Positions 31,901 to 43,272 of a stretch of DNA of 64,000 nt are shown here, in pieces; within the stretch, counting starts at the first letter, position 1, and each line of letters begins with the position of its first letter. The notes under the pieces were generated by a model that saw nothing but the letters and a program-made list of their open reading frames with translations, was not told the origin of the DNA and did no database searches. The position numbers and the translations under genes were made by a program. The stretch is from Akanthomyces muscarius (lineage: Eukaryota; Ascomycota; Sordariomycetes; Hypocreales; Cordycipitaceae): assembly GCF_028009165.1 (NCBI RefSeq), contig NC_079246.1, forward strand, positions 2,666,001-2,730,000, read 5' to 3'.

Positions 31901-33348
31901 CGCTGCTACCTGCGAACAGCTCCTTCGCCCTCCGTGCCGGGGAGTCGGTAGGTTATCTTCACTCGCGCGTGGCGACGACTGAAAAGAAGGAGAAAAAAGA
32001 TATGGATGCAGAATATTCGTCGAGAGGCGATGCAACCCGCGCGCTGGGTGATTGTCCGTCGACGGAAGTCGTCGGTTTGTTGACTGAACGGCCCTGGGCA
32101 AAAGAATTTGGCGGCGCGGGCGATGCGTCGGGATCTGTTCCAGGTACTCAGTACCGGCGCAGGCTCCAGCTACAGCGGGAGCGTGGCATCAGTAGAGGCA
32201 ACGACGCGTTGTGATTGGCCGGATGGAGAGACTCCTCACGGTTGGGGGGCAGTCTAGCACGCTGTGCCCACTGCGCCGAACCATGGCAGCACAGCAGCGT
32301 GGCCTACAGGCGGCAATACTGGTACAGCCTGCCGCATCCCCTCACTAAACCCGCAACGACAGGCCCAAATATTTCTCAGTGGGCCGGGCGGGCGCGGGCT
32401 CGGGCGCAGCGGGGGAAACACGATCGGCTGCGGCCGCATGGCATTCTGAGAGCGACGGGCACTTTGCCATGCTGTTGATTTAACACAGGTCGCTTTCCAC
32501 GAATATGTTGATAAGTTAAATCTCACGAGAATGCATTATTTGCCTAGTCACTACATGTATGCGCCCACGATCTCGGAGAATAACATACACTGAGTCGATG
32601 TCGGTTCGGTTGAAGCATCTCTCAAGGTCACTCTGCTTGGCCAGCGACGGATAGCAGAAATGCAAACAGTTATGAAATGATACCCAACTCCTCCAATCGA
32701 TGAAAAACGGGAATCTTAACGACATGGGTAATGAAGTGGCTTGGCGCTGCATCGGAAATAGCACAGCTGAATGACAGCAGCCATGCCAGCGCTGAGCTAA
32801 CGCCGCCGCGACGCAGACGAATAAACAACAGTAATTCGACTTGTCCATTATTTCAAACTTGAAGGATCCTCTTTCGTAAGCTCAATCCCACTGCCCCTGT
32901 GCCGGGTGCAGTTTGCCGGCCAGACTCGCTCCACGATTCCGGGCGCTTAATGCGACACGACATCGTGCCTCCTCATCCACTCGTTTTTACCAGCGCTTCG
33001 AGATAAAACAATACCATGTTTTTATCCCCGCTCTATGGAAAAGTGCAATTAGCCAAATTTAGAACACAATCATGGCTTGACTAGCTAACGATGAATAGAG
33101 TAGATCCCCGTTTCTGTATCATAAAGCCCTGTAGCCCGCTCACTCCCCGCTCCCTTTTCCTCTTCATTGTCCTACCCAACACAACCGCTTGTTTTCCTTT
33201 GTCGTTTCATTTCCTTCTAGTTTTGCTTACACATCTTACTTTCTTTATTCATCTGTTGTGATTTGTACATTGCCTTTCTGTCTACCTCTTGGTGTTTGAG
33301 CCAATCGCTGTTTCCCTACGCATCTCATCTTTACACAACCGCTTCATC
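31901..33348. other. Divergent promoter region
   Basis: 1.45 kb between two start codons. The final 230 bp (33120-33348) are C/T-rich, typical of a fungal transcription start and leader for the downstream membrane protein. No other gene is seen. Confidence 0.5.
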
Positions 33349-34062
33349 ATGAGTCGTCTTCTCGACCGCTTCCGGCCTTCGCGTCCTTCGAACCAGAAAT
33401 GGAATTTTGCCCCGGATCACCACGGCTTTCCAGACTCGTTTCGCCCCAAGCCGCTCGGCCGCGTCGACACCTTCCACTCGCGCTATGTGCAGATGCTGCT
33501 CGACCAGGATAACGTTGCTAAGACGCACAACATCCTCGCCGCCTTCTTCGTGTGGCTGCTGCTGGCCAGTTTCATTGTGTTTCCGGGCACGTTTACCACC
33601 ATACAAAAGTCCATCGAGGACAATGAAAATGGGAAATTTCCCAGCAAAGCCGCTGAATCCATCTTCAAGAGCGTCAAAAACGTCGGGCTCCTGGCGCTGG
33701 CCGCCATCATGTGCTCAATTTCTGTCATTGGCATGACTAGCCTTGCCTTCCGCCACATGAACAACTACGTCTGGATCTTGAACAAGCTCTTCCTGCCTGG
33801 CGTTGCCAATTGCACGGCTGGCCTCATTTCTACTTTGATTGGTGTCTATACACAGCAAAAAGGTGTCTGGAGCATTACGGCCAAGGTCACTGCGATTGTC
33901 GAGGGCTGCGGCCTGGCAATCTGCGGCACTGTTTGGTACGTGGTCGACCACTACTTTCTCTGCAAGGTCAAGGAGACACATGGTACGCATTATGACGAAT
34001 GGCCCAAGCATCGCAGCGACGAGTATGAGCTGCCACCGAAATATCACGGTCAAATGATTTAA
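33349..34062 (+). CDS. Conserved four-helix membrane protein, unknown function
   Basis: A 237-residue single-exon protein. The ATG at 33349 follows a C/T-rich leader. The N-terminal 60 residues are basic and cytosolic-looking (MSRLLDRFRPSRPSNQ). Four hydrophobic segments follow: about residues 76-98 (AAFFVWLLLASFIVF), 120-142 (LLALAAIMCSISVIGM), 150-175 (LNKLFLPGVANCTAGLISTLIG) and 183-205 (VTAIVEGCGLAICGTVWYVV). The tail is charged. I do not recognise a named family and assign no role. Its stop lies 85 bp from the end of the convergent transporter gene. Confidence 0.8.
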   Translation: MSRLLDRFRPSRPSNQKWNFAPDHHGFPDSFRPKPLGRVDTFHSRYVQMLLDQDNVAKTHNILAAFFVWLLLASFIVFPGTFTTIQKSIEDNENGKFPSKAAESIFKSVKNVGLLALAAIMCSISVIGMTSLAFRHMNNYVWILNKLFLPGVANCTAGLISTLIGVYTQQKGVWSITAKVTAIVEGCGLAICGTVWYVVDHYFLCKVKETHGTHYDEWPKHRSDEYELPPKYHGQMI

Positions 34063-34147
34063 AATAGACATGGGACAATAATTACGGCTTGGGTATACTG
34101 GCAACAGCGCAGGTAGCTTTCGTTTCATAGACTCGTACTTCAATACA

Positions 34148-35656
34148 CTATCGCAGCAGCGGCTCGCGTTCACTAGCTCCAGCAGCTTGGTTCACCTTAC
34201 GAATGAACCTGTCAGATAAGCGGAATGCGCAGTGACACAGTAGCCCCGCGACAAACCCAACAGCATCGTTTTTGAATGCCAGGATACCAGCGGTGGTCAT
34301 GAGCATCACAGTCCAACGCTCCATCCGTTCCTCTTCGGACGGATTGCGTAGCCTACGCGTGATGACATTTGAACCTTCACGCTGGTCGGAAGACTCTTGC
34401 CAGAGATCGCGGGCTCCTTGGTTGAGCGAATGGCCAACCTTGGCAAGCTCCAGGCCGGCAGCAAGAACCATGATGCCTAGCAGGCTCTTGGGATACTGAC
34501 CCAAAAGACCGATGAGAGTGCTGCCGAAAAATAGACCAAGAAGAATCTTTACAATTCCTAGGATTATAACACTGGCTCCGCTGCGAGCACCAAATCGATA
34601 TTGCGCTGCCAGACCGCCCGATCCATGGCATACAGGCATAGCACCGAACCAGGTACAAGTCAAGTTCATCATGGCCACACTGAGACCAATGGATGTTACG
34701 GACGGGGTGGGGACGTCAGGCAGTAGGTCGGCGGCTAAAGCCGTCACCGCAATAATCGAGTTGAGAGTTGTGAGCGGCAGCTGGCCGATGGCCATGTAGA
34801 TGGGAGACGCAGAACCGTCACCAATCATGGTCGGTCGAATAATCTCGGGCTGCCAGAAGCTGAACCAAGGAAGCTTCTGGTGTGTTTGGATTACCTGGAT
34901 GAGAGCAAATAACAGGCCCAGGAGGAAGAATGCCAGGGCGTACGGGAAGCGTTGCAGCCGCTGGGTGGAGATGAGAACGAGAAAGGCAAAGATGGCCCAG
35001 AGTCGGTTATCGAGGATCGGCTGTAGCCATCCTAAGGGCTGAAGCTGCGATGAGCCAGCACCGATGATGAGCGAGAGGCCGGCGCCGAGCTGAATGCCCT
35101 TGACAACGGGAATGGGAACGACCTTGACTGCCCAGCGTAGCAGGCCGGTGATGCACATGACAAAGATGGCCGCGCCGACCCAGAGGCCAGCGCCTGCCAC
35201 GCCCTGTATGGAAGAGTCGCCTCGATGTGCGATGGCTGCCGATGCAATCGCCTATAATCGTTAGCGGGCTAGAGATACTTGGTGCGGACCGAGTCGCCAA
35301 TGTACCTTCATGGGCTGCACGGGCAACGGGATGCCAAAGACGACGCCCGAGAGGATGTTGAAAGCACCGGAGAAAACCAAAGTCGCATCTAGATGAATGG
35401 AGCCTTGAATCGCGAGCGCGATCATGAGCGGCAGCAGTGTGCCCAAGTCGCCGAGCGAGCCCGATATCTCCGCCAGAGGGGCATTTCGAAAGGTCTTGAT
35501 GTTGTGGCGGTTACGCTTCTTGAGATGGGTCAGGATGGAATTCATTCTCAAAAAGAGCCGCGCTGTCACTCTGAGCATGGGAGGAAATAAACAAGAAGCT
35601 GTGACCCCCTCGTTATTGGGCGAGTGAAGAGATGCGTCTTTGGGATGCACGAGCAT
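34148..35656 (-). CDS. MOT1-like molybdate transporter (SulP-related)
   Basis: A 484-residue polytopic membrane protein in exons 35306-35656 and 34148-35251, joined in phase 0. It carries the two motifs typical of the MOT1 branch: EISGSLGDLGTLLPLMIALA and VFGIPLPVQPMKAIASAAIAH. Hydrophobic segments fill the remainder (about ten). MOT1 proteins take up molybdate at high affinity for molybdenum cofactor enzymes such as nitrate reductase; the substrate is inferred from these motifs. The upstream ATG at 35656 is used here, but Met codons further in (MLRVTARL, MNSILTHL) are possible starts, because the first 40 residues are not conserved-looking. Confidence 0.87.
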
Positions 35657-38600
35657 AGATAAAGTTAAAGATGCAGCTCGACGTAGGTAGTCGACAAGCC
35701 TTGGGAGCTGCAGCCTGCCCCACGTGAGCTGCGGTCAAGCGACGTCACCTTGGAGGGCGGCGATGACCGCCTCGGCCGACGATGCAACGCGGGGCGACGA
35801 CAGATGCATTCTTTACAATTTATGGAAATCGGCAAGCCGATGAAGGCCTAAAGAGTGAAAAGGAGGTATCGTGAAGAAAACCACAAGACTAGGGAGTAGA
35901 TGACTTCCGTGACCGCTTGGCGATAACTAACTGGCCCGCTAACAACCCCGTCTGCTCCGTGCAATCAGGCACAAGACACCGAGTGTGGAACTTGGCAATT
36001 GTTTTCGTGTTTGAGACAGCATTTAACGGAGTAGCGCCGCATTCTGAACCGTTGCGCCGCGCCGGAATGGACAGCGCCCGTGCCGAGTGCACTAGTTGTG
36101 GCCGGGAGGTCTGTGTCGGGGATGCAAGGAAAGCACCGAATAAAAAGATTGAGGCAGCAACGCCTGAGCCAGCTAGGTCACATCGGCCACGACGAAGCGA
36201 CAGTTGACTGCCAGTGAGTAGTGGTGTGATGGACCACCGCGAACTAGGAAACGGCTTGTCCGAGCATACTCCAGATGACGGGCTACCAGTACGAGTTAGG
36301 CCGTGGGTATGGAAACATCGGAAGAGGGAATGAGCCGCCGCCGGAGCCGATAACATGGCGATCAGCGCAGAGTGTCCAGGAACAGCAGCTGTGTCTGCCA
36401 CTGTGTAAGAGGAGACGGCTCGGTCGCCCATTGTTCGCTAGTAGTGGGCGGCCAGCATTATATAAAACTGGATCAAGCCATGTCGTGCGATTTTTCTTCG
36501 CGGCGCGAGCTCTGTGATTGTTTTGCAGGCCATTTTACAGGCTGCAGGGGTCTTGTCCGGCCTTCTCCACCCGATTTCTTTTTTCATAATACCAAAAGTC
36601 GGCGAGTTTGCTGGACGCGAGCCGCTTTGGATGTTCTTGTGGAGAATGCTATGGAAAGCCAGAAGACGCCAATTCTGTTTTCGCCGGGGCGTTCGGGCCA
36701 TTGTCCATGGAATATTGACAAAGACCAAGCAGCAATCTATCGGCGGTCGCAAGGCTGTCGCTTGACCGGGCTGGTTGAGAGACACCACCACTCGCAACCA
36801 ATATATGATTTGGAACTACTGCCCGCCAGTGACAACTAGTTACCCAGCCATCTCGCTGACTTAGCGCCTGCCTGCCTGCCCGAGAGGCCAAGCCGCGATG
36901 TTGAACCTAGGTCGTAAATGCATGTGCAATGCCAATGCGGCCCATTTGCTTTGTCGCGAGGATAACTGCTGCAGTCAGTCCTTTGGGGGCCGCCTAGACC
37001 CTGATTCATTCAGTTCTCTACTAAGAAGCTGGGCGCGACCTCGTAAGCTATAATGGGGGTCATGGGTCGGCGACGAAAATGTTTCCACTGGAGAGAACAA
37101 CCCCAAGTCCGCGGGGAAGAAACACTGGGATAGCAGGGGGCCTGTTTCCGGAGGCGCTCTGTTAATCACGCATTGCTACGATTCATGTCGGAGCCTCCGT
37201 GTATGATGGTGGGACGGGTTTTACGCCCAAATCGCAAAGGATTCGGCTTCTTGTCGTGCTCATGGACAAGAAGGCTGCTAGTTATATTACGCAGCGCCCG
37301 ATAGCTGTGACAGCTCCATGCTGCAATAACACGAAAAAGCTTGTTTCGTGGTTATCGCTTGCAGTGTGGCTGCAGTTTGGCACCCTGTCTCGGTGTGTGT
37401 GCTGAAATTCGCGCAGCCTATCGTAGTCCCCAGTGGCTGCAAAGTCCCCTGTCGCAGCGTCGATTCATCAGCACGCTATCCGCGAATGCAATGACACTTG
37501 GGCGTGCCCCAATGTACCAGTAGTCGGCTCCTCGAGTGCTGCTTGTCTCAATTGACCGTGTGACTTGTATTGTCTCTGCCAAGCTTATTCCCTTGGATGG
37601 CATTTAGCTCTCGCTGGCAAGACTATCATACATACGTCTACGATTTGAGTGGTAATTTTTTGAAGCCAAGCCTTGTATAGAAAAGAGAGCAAAGAGCAAA
37701 GAAAGAAAGAAAAAGCAGCTAGCCTGCAGCCATCGCATGCTGCATGCCGTAGTAACATCGATGCCGCAGTTCCGAACGGGTGTCCCACCGGCAGAAGAAG
37801 GAAAAAATGCTACAGGGCAGGCATGGCGGGAATTTAGTGGGCGGTGCGCCCCAGAAGAGTGCTGGAGAGAAAAAAAAGCCTCTTACGCCACTGTAATGAC
37901 GGACCGCTAATTACTCTTTTGGTTCCGCAAGACCTCGCCGGCTTTGGTCGAGACGCCTCTTTTGGTCCCTCGCTGCCGCTCTGTCCGATACTGCCGTACT
38001 AATGGGCCGGGAAAAAAAAATCTGTTCTTGCTTCTCACTCGCCTCCATCATGGGGCGTAGGCGAACCCTGCCAGGTCAATCGGGCGACGCAAAGGACTTG
38101 GCCTTTTGACTGAGGCACTTTCAGTGTCATGTTGTGTTTAGCTGGGTACCCTGCTCCCTTATCGAGGCGCAAACAGGGGGACAGAGGTCATAACTCATAT
38201 CGTAAGCCATCGTCACAGGTACCAGTTCGGGAAGATGATTACTGGGACGAGCGGTACAGACCGCTACCTGTAGTTAGGTAGTTGGCTCTCGGTAAGGTAC
38301 GGCTGCCTGGCTCCCGGCACAGCCAGTAGGTAGACCATGACAATCCTTTGTTAGTCCCGGCCATGGCATCATGGCGTCCGGCAGGCGATGGAGAATAGTC
38401 AGGGCAAAGACGGAGAATTCAGTACGATTGCTGGGATACTGGTAGGAAGGACCTGCTAGCTTCAATCAAAACATGAAATACCTCGCGCCCACAGCGACCC
38501 CATGCTACGGTCAAAGTACCCAGAACGAACAAGCCCAGGTCCGGAGACGCCAAACCACGATCGGTGGTCCGTGACGTGAGGCCCCGCTTTTCACTTATGT

Positions 38601-39194
38601 TGGAGTGCGCTTTGCGCTGGATCAACAAAATCATCCTCCAGTCCGCTTACGCGCTTCCGCCCAATTTGTTGCTTCTCCATCCTCCTTCTTACCCAGCCAG
38701 AAATCTTGTCCCCCAGGTAAGAAAAGAAAAAGAACAAAAAAGAACCCTCAATTGCTGCTTCGTACCCGGCTTTTCCAAAACTTTAATCGCAAAATTTCAA
38801 TTCGCATCCGTCTGCCGCAATCGCTGTCCCCCTGGTCTCCCCGTCGCTGCCGGCCTCGCGCAGTGGGTGGTGGAGCGAAAACGAGAGCAAATTTCGTCCA
38901 CTGCGAAAACACATCCACCACCGCTGGGAAGCCGACCGCAGAAGCCAACATTCCTTGGGCTCAGCAATCACCATCACGGCGACGCGCGCGATACAATTGG
39001 ACCAACTTTGCGGTCAGTTTTGAAGTCGATTGCCGGTGCAGCTCAATCTGCTGCATTTTTTATTCGCATCTTGCCCGTGCAAGCTCAATTGAGGTCTTTT
39101 TTTTTCTTCGTGCCCAACGACGAATGCTGACAGCTTGTGCTTCTAGAGCGATTCATTTCCTCCCTTCTCCCCTCTCGCATACACATCCCTCACA
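35657..39194. other. Gene-poor 3.5-kb region
   Basis: No coding sequence could be supported; frames on both strands are short and compositionally unremarkable. The right end (38660-39194) is C/T-rich and likely the leader and promoter of the small membrane protein gene. TAGGTA-type words occur at 38220-38340. Repeats of transposon type were not seen. Confidence 0.5.
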
Positions 39195-39478
39195 ATGGCC
39201 GCCATCGCCCACAACTCTCACCCCGGCCTCGTCATGCACGAGATTGCCAAGCGCGCAAAGAGCTGGCCTGCCAAGAACGCCGGTGTCATGGTCGTCTTCT
39301 GCATTGTATTTGTTGGTACGTCAACTCTGCTCCAATCTCGGCAGCCCCGTCACCACGGGCGCGGGGGATATGGCGTCCTTTTGTTCGCTAACCACCTGTT
39401 GCAGTCGCTGTCGCTCTTCTCGGCCTCTTCATTAGCAAGTGGCTGAAGCGCCGCAAGGAGTCCAAGCCCGAGCTGTAA
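39195..39478 (+). CDS. Small single-pass membrane protein, 64 residues
   Basis: A small spliced gene easily missed. The exons are 39195-39315 and 39405-39478, joined in phase 1 (intron GTACGT...TTGCAG with CTAAC branch). The protein begins MAAIAHNSHPGLVMHEIAKRA, has one strong hydrophobic helix (VMVVFCIVFVVAVALLGLFI, about residues 31-50) and ends in a very basic tail (KWLKRRKESKPEL). The ATG is in a good context (CACAATGG) after a long C/T-rich leader. The short tail-anchored-like form and the splice-supported frame argue it is real. Function unknown. Confidence 0.75.
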
Positions 39479-40225
39479 ATCAATCACCATGATACAAGAC
39501 GGAAGGCTGCTGGGAGGAACCTGGGGAGGTACAATTTTTTGTTTGGGGATGAGGACGGAATGAGACAGTTCTGGGAACACATGGCAAACGTCCTCTCCGC
39601 AAATCACGGAGAGGGTGGGCACGAACACTAAGACGGTCTGTTTAAATATCCCTTTGTTACCCCCGTCGCCGTCGGCATCGCCTACTTCGGACTTTTCTGC
39701 ATCAAACGAATCCAAAAAAAAAAGGACAAGACAACCCGCCTGCATTTTCGCGCATCGAATTCCGACCTCTTGTGTTCGTCGCCGTCCCCCGTTCTTTCAC
39801 GGTACAGTGAGCCTGCCATGGCTGCGCAGTGGATGTGGGAGTACCGAGCTGGTGCATATTTACACACAGGGAGCCTTGTTTGATTTGGAGTACTATGTTG
39901 GGTTGGTCTTGTTTAATTTGCTTGTGCGCTGGGAGGCTGTTGGACAGCGGTGCGGTGTTGTGCCCGTGCGACGCTTTGTTAAATTTATCAGGCTGCTGTA
40001 TTCTATATTTCTAATACTACTGATACCTCTTTTGCAATACCTTTTCTATATCCATTTGCCGCGTGGCATCATGCCCTCCATCTGTATTCCCAATGCTACT
40101 GATGAGTCTTTTGTTTGTAATCCACTCGTCGCCGAGTGTCACGCCTTCAATCTATATAGACATAACCCCAACCTATAGCAATCAACACCAGGACGCCTAT
40201 ATCCCTGCATCGCCCAATACGCGTT
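39479..40225. other. Convergent intergenic region
   Basis: 747 bp between the small membrane protein gene and the lipase gene, holding their 3' untranslated regions and a poly-A run near 39714-39723. No gene is supported. Confidence 0.5.
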
Positions 40226-41319
40226 CTACAATTCCTCCTTCGCGAGCATGTCGGCAATGTCCATATAAAACGCCACCGCGTTAAACGTCCTCTTCATACC
40301 CATCATGGCCCGCAGCGCCCAGCGCATGCGGTTCGACCAGTTGATCAGGTCCAGGTGGCTCACGCCGACCAACGTGCCCCGGTAATCGCCCCAGCGACTG
40401 CTCGCCACGCTCACCAGCCCGTCGTTCGCACCCTCCTTGTCCTGTATCACGCGCCAGGGCGGGCGAAAGACGCCCAGCAGCGGCGGCGGCGCGCCCATGT
40501 CGGCGCCGTACGAAAAGTACCGTACGCCGTCCACGTCCGGCGTCGCGGGGTTGAACGTCTCCGCCATGTACCGCGTCGTGAGCTGCTCAAACGCCTCGGT
40601 GCCGAAGCCGGCGCGGGAGAGCACGTTGTAGAGGCTGGGGAGGTGGATGGGCGACTGCGAGTCGGCGTTGACGAGGTAGTCGGCCACTGGGCTGCCGCGG
40701 TGCGGCGTCGCAATCGTCGTGAGCGACGCAACGCGCACGTTGGCGTGCGGGAGGAGCTGCGAGATCATGTAGCGCGCGTCGAGCCCGCCCATGCTGTGCG
40801 CGATGATGTTGACGGGCGGTGGCGGTGAGGACGGGGACGCGGCGCCGGCAGCGGCCTGCTGCGCGGCGGTGATGCCCTCGGCGAGCGTGGCGGCGCGCAC
40901 GGCAATGGAGCTCGACGGCGGCACCGACGTCGCAAAGACGGTCGCGCCGCTGGCGCGCAGGGCGTCTTGGATGCCATGCCAGTACTGCACGGCCGGGAGG
41001 CGCGGGACGAGACGCAGCTCCGAGAAGCCAAAGAGGCCGTGGGCGAGGACGATGGGGTACCGGGGCGTAGCTGCGAACGGGTAAGTTGTTGTCTGTTGCG
41101 AAGAGAGGCTGGGGTGAAGGGGCTGCCATTTCAGTAAAACGTACCATAGTGCTCGCGCAGCTGCGCATAGTCGTCGATGATCTCTTTTCCTAGGTCGGGT
41201 ATGCGCGGGTCTTTGCCGACGTGCGCAGAGGCGCAGAATGCTCGGCCATGGATGCGGTGCAGCTGCGGCGGCGGCGACGGCAGTGAGAGTGGGCGCTGGA
41301 GAATGACACGCCGACTCAT
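40226..41319 (-). CDS. Alpha/beta-hydrolase lipase with mitochondrial-type presequence
   Basis: A 339-residue lipase-like hydrolase. The exons are 41145-41319 and 40226-41070, with a 74-nt intron (GTACGT...CGCAG) read through by a longer unspliced frame. The N-terminus MSRRVILQRPLSLPSPPPQL is basic with no acids and fits a mitochondrial targeting sequence. The fold shows YPIVLAHGLFGFSE (oxyanion-hole region), the nucleophile elbow AHSMGG near residue 150, a candidate Asp in GANDGLVSV and the His in GVSHLDLI. This is the pattern of triacylglycerol lipases related to LipA-type enzymes. It probably cleaves an acyl ester; the substrate is unknown. Confidence 0.86.
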
Positions 41320-41685
41320 TGCCTACTGCCCGCGGGCAATTCGCTGGTTTTGATTGTTGCAAGCAATCTTGGCTGCGACTGTGCGAGTTTGCTGGTTTGA
41401 CAGAGGGTGAAGAATGGCACACCGAGCTTCGGCGTCGAAGTGGTTTGCATGTGCCTGACGTCACCCCGCGAGTAAAGGAGCGCCAAGCTACAGCGAGGAC
41501 CCTCCCACTGTCGCGGCCTCACAAGCCAGAGTTCTTTTAGACTGCAAGGCATATAGTCTACGTATATAATTGCTTTGGATGGGTATCGTTTAATATTGAT
41601 CAAAATCTATGCAAGTATCTATAATATTTTTCCCTGCCCAACTCCGTTAATCCCACATCCAGCGACTTCGCACTTCAGAACCACC
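41320..41685. other. Spacer between the lipase and arrestin genes
   Basis: 366 bp containing the lipase promoter and the 3' end of the arrestin gene transcribed in the same direction. No other feature is recognised. Confidence 0.5.
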
Positions 41686-43272
41686 TCAGTTCTTCGCTGG
41701 CGGCAGTTGGCTCGGCGCATTCTCCGCCGTCACTCCACTAAACGCCGGACGAGGATTATTTTGATCAAATGGCATTGACGCACTGTCTGCCATTGCTTCA
41801 CTGTAGCTAGGCGGCGCATCTTCGTATTCCTCCGACTGTGCAGCCTGTGGTGGCTGTACCGGACCACTGGGCCGTCGCAAAGGCAGTGGCGGTGCCTGCT
41901 GCGCTGCCGCGCTGCTTGGACCAGAGACAGAGTGTCGGGGCGGTAGGTGAGGCCGCAACTCGCTTTGTGTGAATCCTCCACTTGTGGCTGCTTCCACAAG
42001 TTCTTTGGGTGGCTTGATACCAGAATATACTTCCACGTTTGCAAAATGAAGTGGAAGTGTTATTGTTTCAGCAACAGTCTTGCTGTTCTTTCCCAACCGT
42101 AGTGTCGCAAGAATTTGAACTTCGTAGCGCCGACTTATATTGCACGCAGTAAATGATGGTGCCACCGTGTTAGGGAGGGGCTTCTGGCTCCAGTATTCGT
42201 CTGGCACGACGATTTCACTGCCGACCTCACCAGTAGGTGCAATAAGCGGGATTTCAAGCTGAGGATTCGATGCTATGATCCAGCGGTTACTCTTCTGCAA
42301 TATCTGCCCGTGTGCGGACAAAGTTGTTGTCCCAATAAGATCCATCTGGAGAGACGTAAGGTAGACTTGCTGCTGATTATTGACGAGCTTCTTTGCGATT
42401 AATCGCAGTGGCACAGGGCGGTTGCACGTCAAGACCAAGGGGTGAGGTAGACGAGCAGACAGCTCTACTGACTGAGGCGGGGCTGACGGGCCTCCCGGTG
42501 AATCGATTTCACTCTTCTCTTTCGAGCTCTTTTTCATGCCGAATAAGGAACCTTTTTGCTTGCCCTGTGGCGATGGCGGGCGCGAGGTGAAGCTAAACGG
42601 TCTGCGGGCAAACGATTCCTGGCCACGAGCAGCTAACCTCGGGGGTTCTATAGGCATGAACTTGAATCCTAGCTGAAAGCGCCAGTTCTCCTTCAGAATA
42701 CTCGGTCGCTGCACCGTGACCTTGATGTAGTAACGGACTTCGGCATCGTTGTATACACCTGATAACGACGGCGGTAACGTTTTCGTGACATGCCTCAGAT
42801 AGAGCTGTTTCGTGCCGTCCATGAGCCGAATGCCTCGTGTGCCAAACATTCCGGCACCAGAGAGACTCTGGTTCGCCAGAGACGCCATGGCGTGGGAGTC
42901 GCTGCAGGCATTGTTTATCGGCATCTTGAATTTGAAAGGGAACTGATGCTGCCCGGGCGGCAACGGGAAAGACCCAAAAGGATTGTTTGCGCTACTGTGG
43001 TAGTCATCAGGGAACACCTGCTGCACCTTGTATAGGATCTTGTGGCTTTCGGAATTCATCGCGGCGTTCGACGTCGAGTAGCCTTCGCGGGGATCCCGGC
43101 CATTGTCAAATGGCGACGGCGGCTGTAAGCTCGTATTGGACTCGCCCTCGAGTTTGACGACGATGCCGCCTACTTGCTCGGGGCGATTGAGGTGCAGAAC
43201 CACCTGCCCGCTGATAATGTCCAGATTCGTGAAGAATTCGGGCTGGTTGTCGAGGGTGATGCGCATCGACAT
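41686..43272 (-). CDS. Arrestin-related trafficking adaptor
   Basis: A 528-residue intronless protein with arrestin N and C domains. The N-domain begins at once (MSMRITLDNQPEFFTNLDIISGQVVLHL) and runs to about residue 210; the C-domain follows (LPHPLVLTCNRPVPLRLIAKKL...). The tail has a PPSY motif near residue 490 (EDAPPSYSEAM), the docking site for Rsp5-type ubiquitin ligases in this family. Such adaptors direct ubiquitination and endocytosis of plasma-membrane transporters in response to nutrients. Between the arrestin halves is a Ser/Lys-rich insertion near residues 220-260. The cargo is unknown. Confidence 0.88.
   Translation of the reverse strand: MSMRITLDNQPEFFTNLDIISGQVVLHLNRPEQVGGIVVKLEGESNTSLQPPSPFDNGRDPREGYSTSNAAMNSESHKILYKVQQVFPDDYHSSANNPFGSFPLPPGQHQFPFKFKMPINNACSDSHAMASLANQSLSGAGMFGTRGIRLMDGTKQLYLRHVTKTLPPSLSGVYNDAEVRYYIKVTVQRPSILKENWRFQLGFKFMPIEPPRLAARGQESFARRPFSFTSRPPSPQGKQKGSLFGMKKSSKEKSEIDSPGGPSAPPQSVELSARLPHPLVLTCNRPVPLRLIAKKLVNNQQQVYLTSLQMDLIGTTTLSAHGQILQKSNRWIIASNPQLEIPLIAPTGEVGSEIVVPDEYWSQKPLPNTVAPSFTACNISRRYEVQILATLRLGKNSKTVAETITLPLHFANVEVYSGIKPPKELVEAATSGGFTQSELRPHLPPRHSVSGPSSAAAQQAPPLPLRRPSGPVQPPQAAQSEEYEDAPPSYSEAMADSASMPFDQNNPRPAFSGVTAENAPSQLPPAKN

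Noticed and set aside
31901..32101. An N-terminal extension of the FHA-forkhead protein
   Set aside because: There is no in-frame ATG before 31900; the extension would need a TTG start.
35889..36431. A 180-codon minus-strand frame in the gene-poor region
   Set aside because: There is no motif, no supporting splice sites, and composition does not differ from the other strand.
38564..39435. Overlapping plus-strand frames of 188 and 276 codons
   Set aside because: They run across the C/T-rich leader and the intron of the 64-residue membrane protein gene, and the translation has no domain.
40226..41464. A 412-codon unspliced lipase frame starting upstream of 41319
   Set aside because: It reads through the 74-nt intron; the spliced model with exon 41145-41319 gives a shorter protein with a credible targeting sequence and correct phase.
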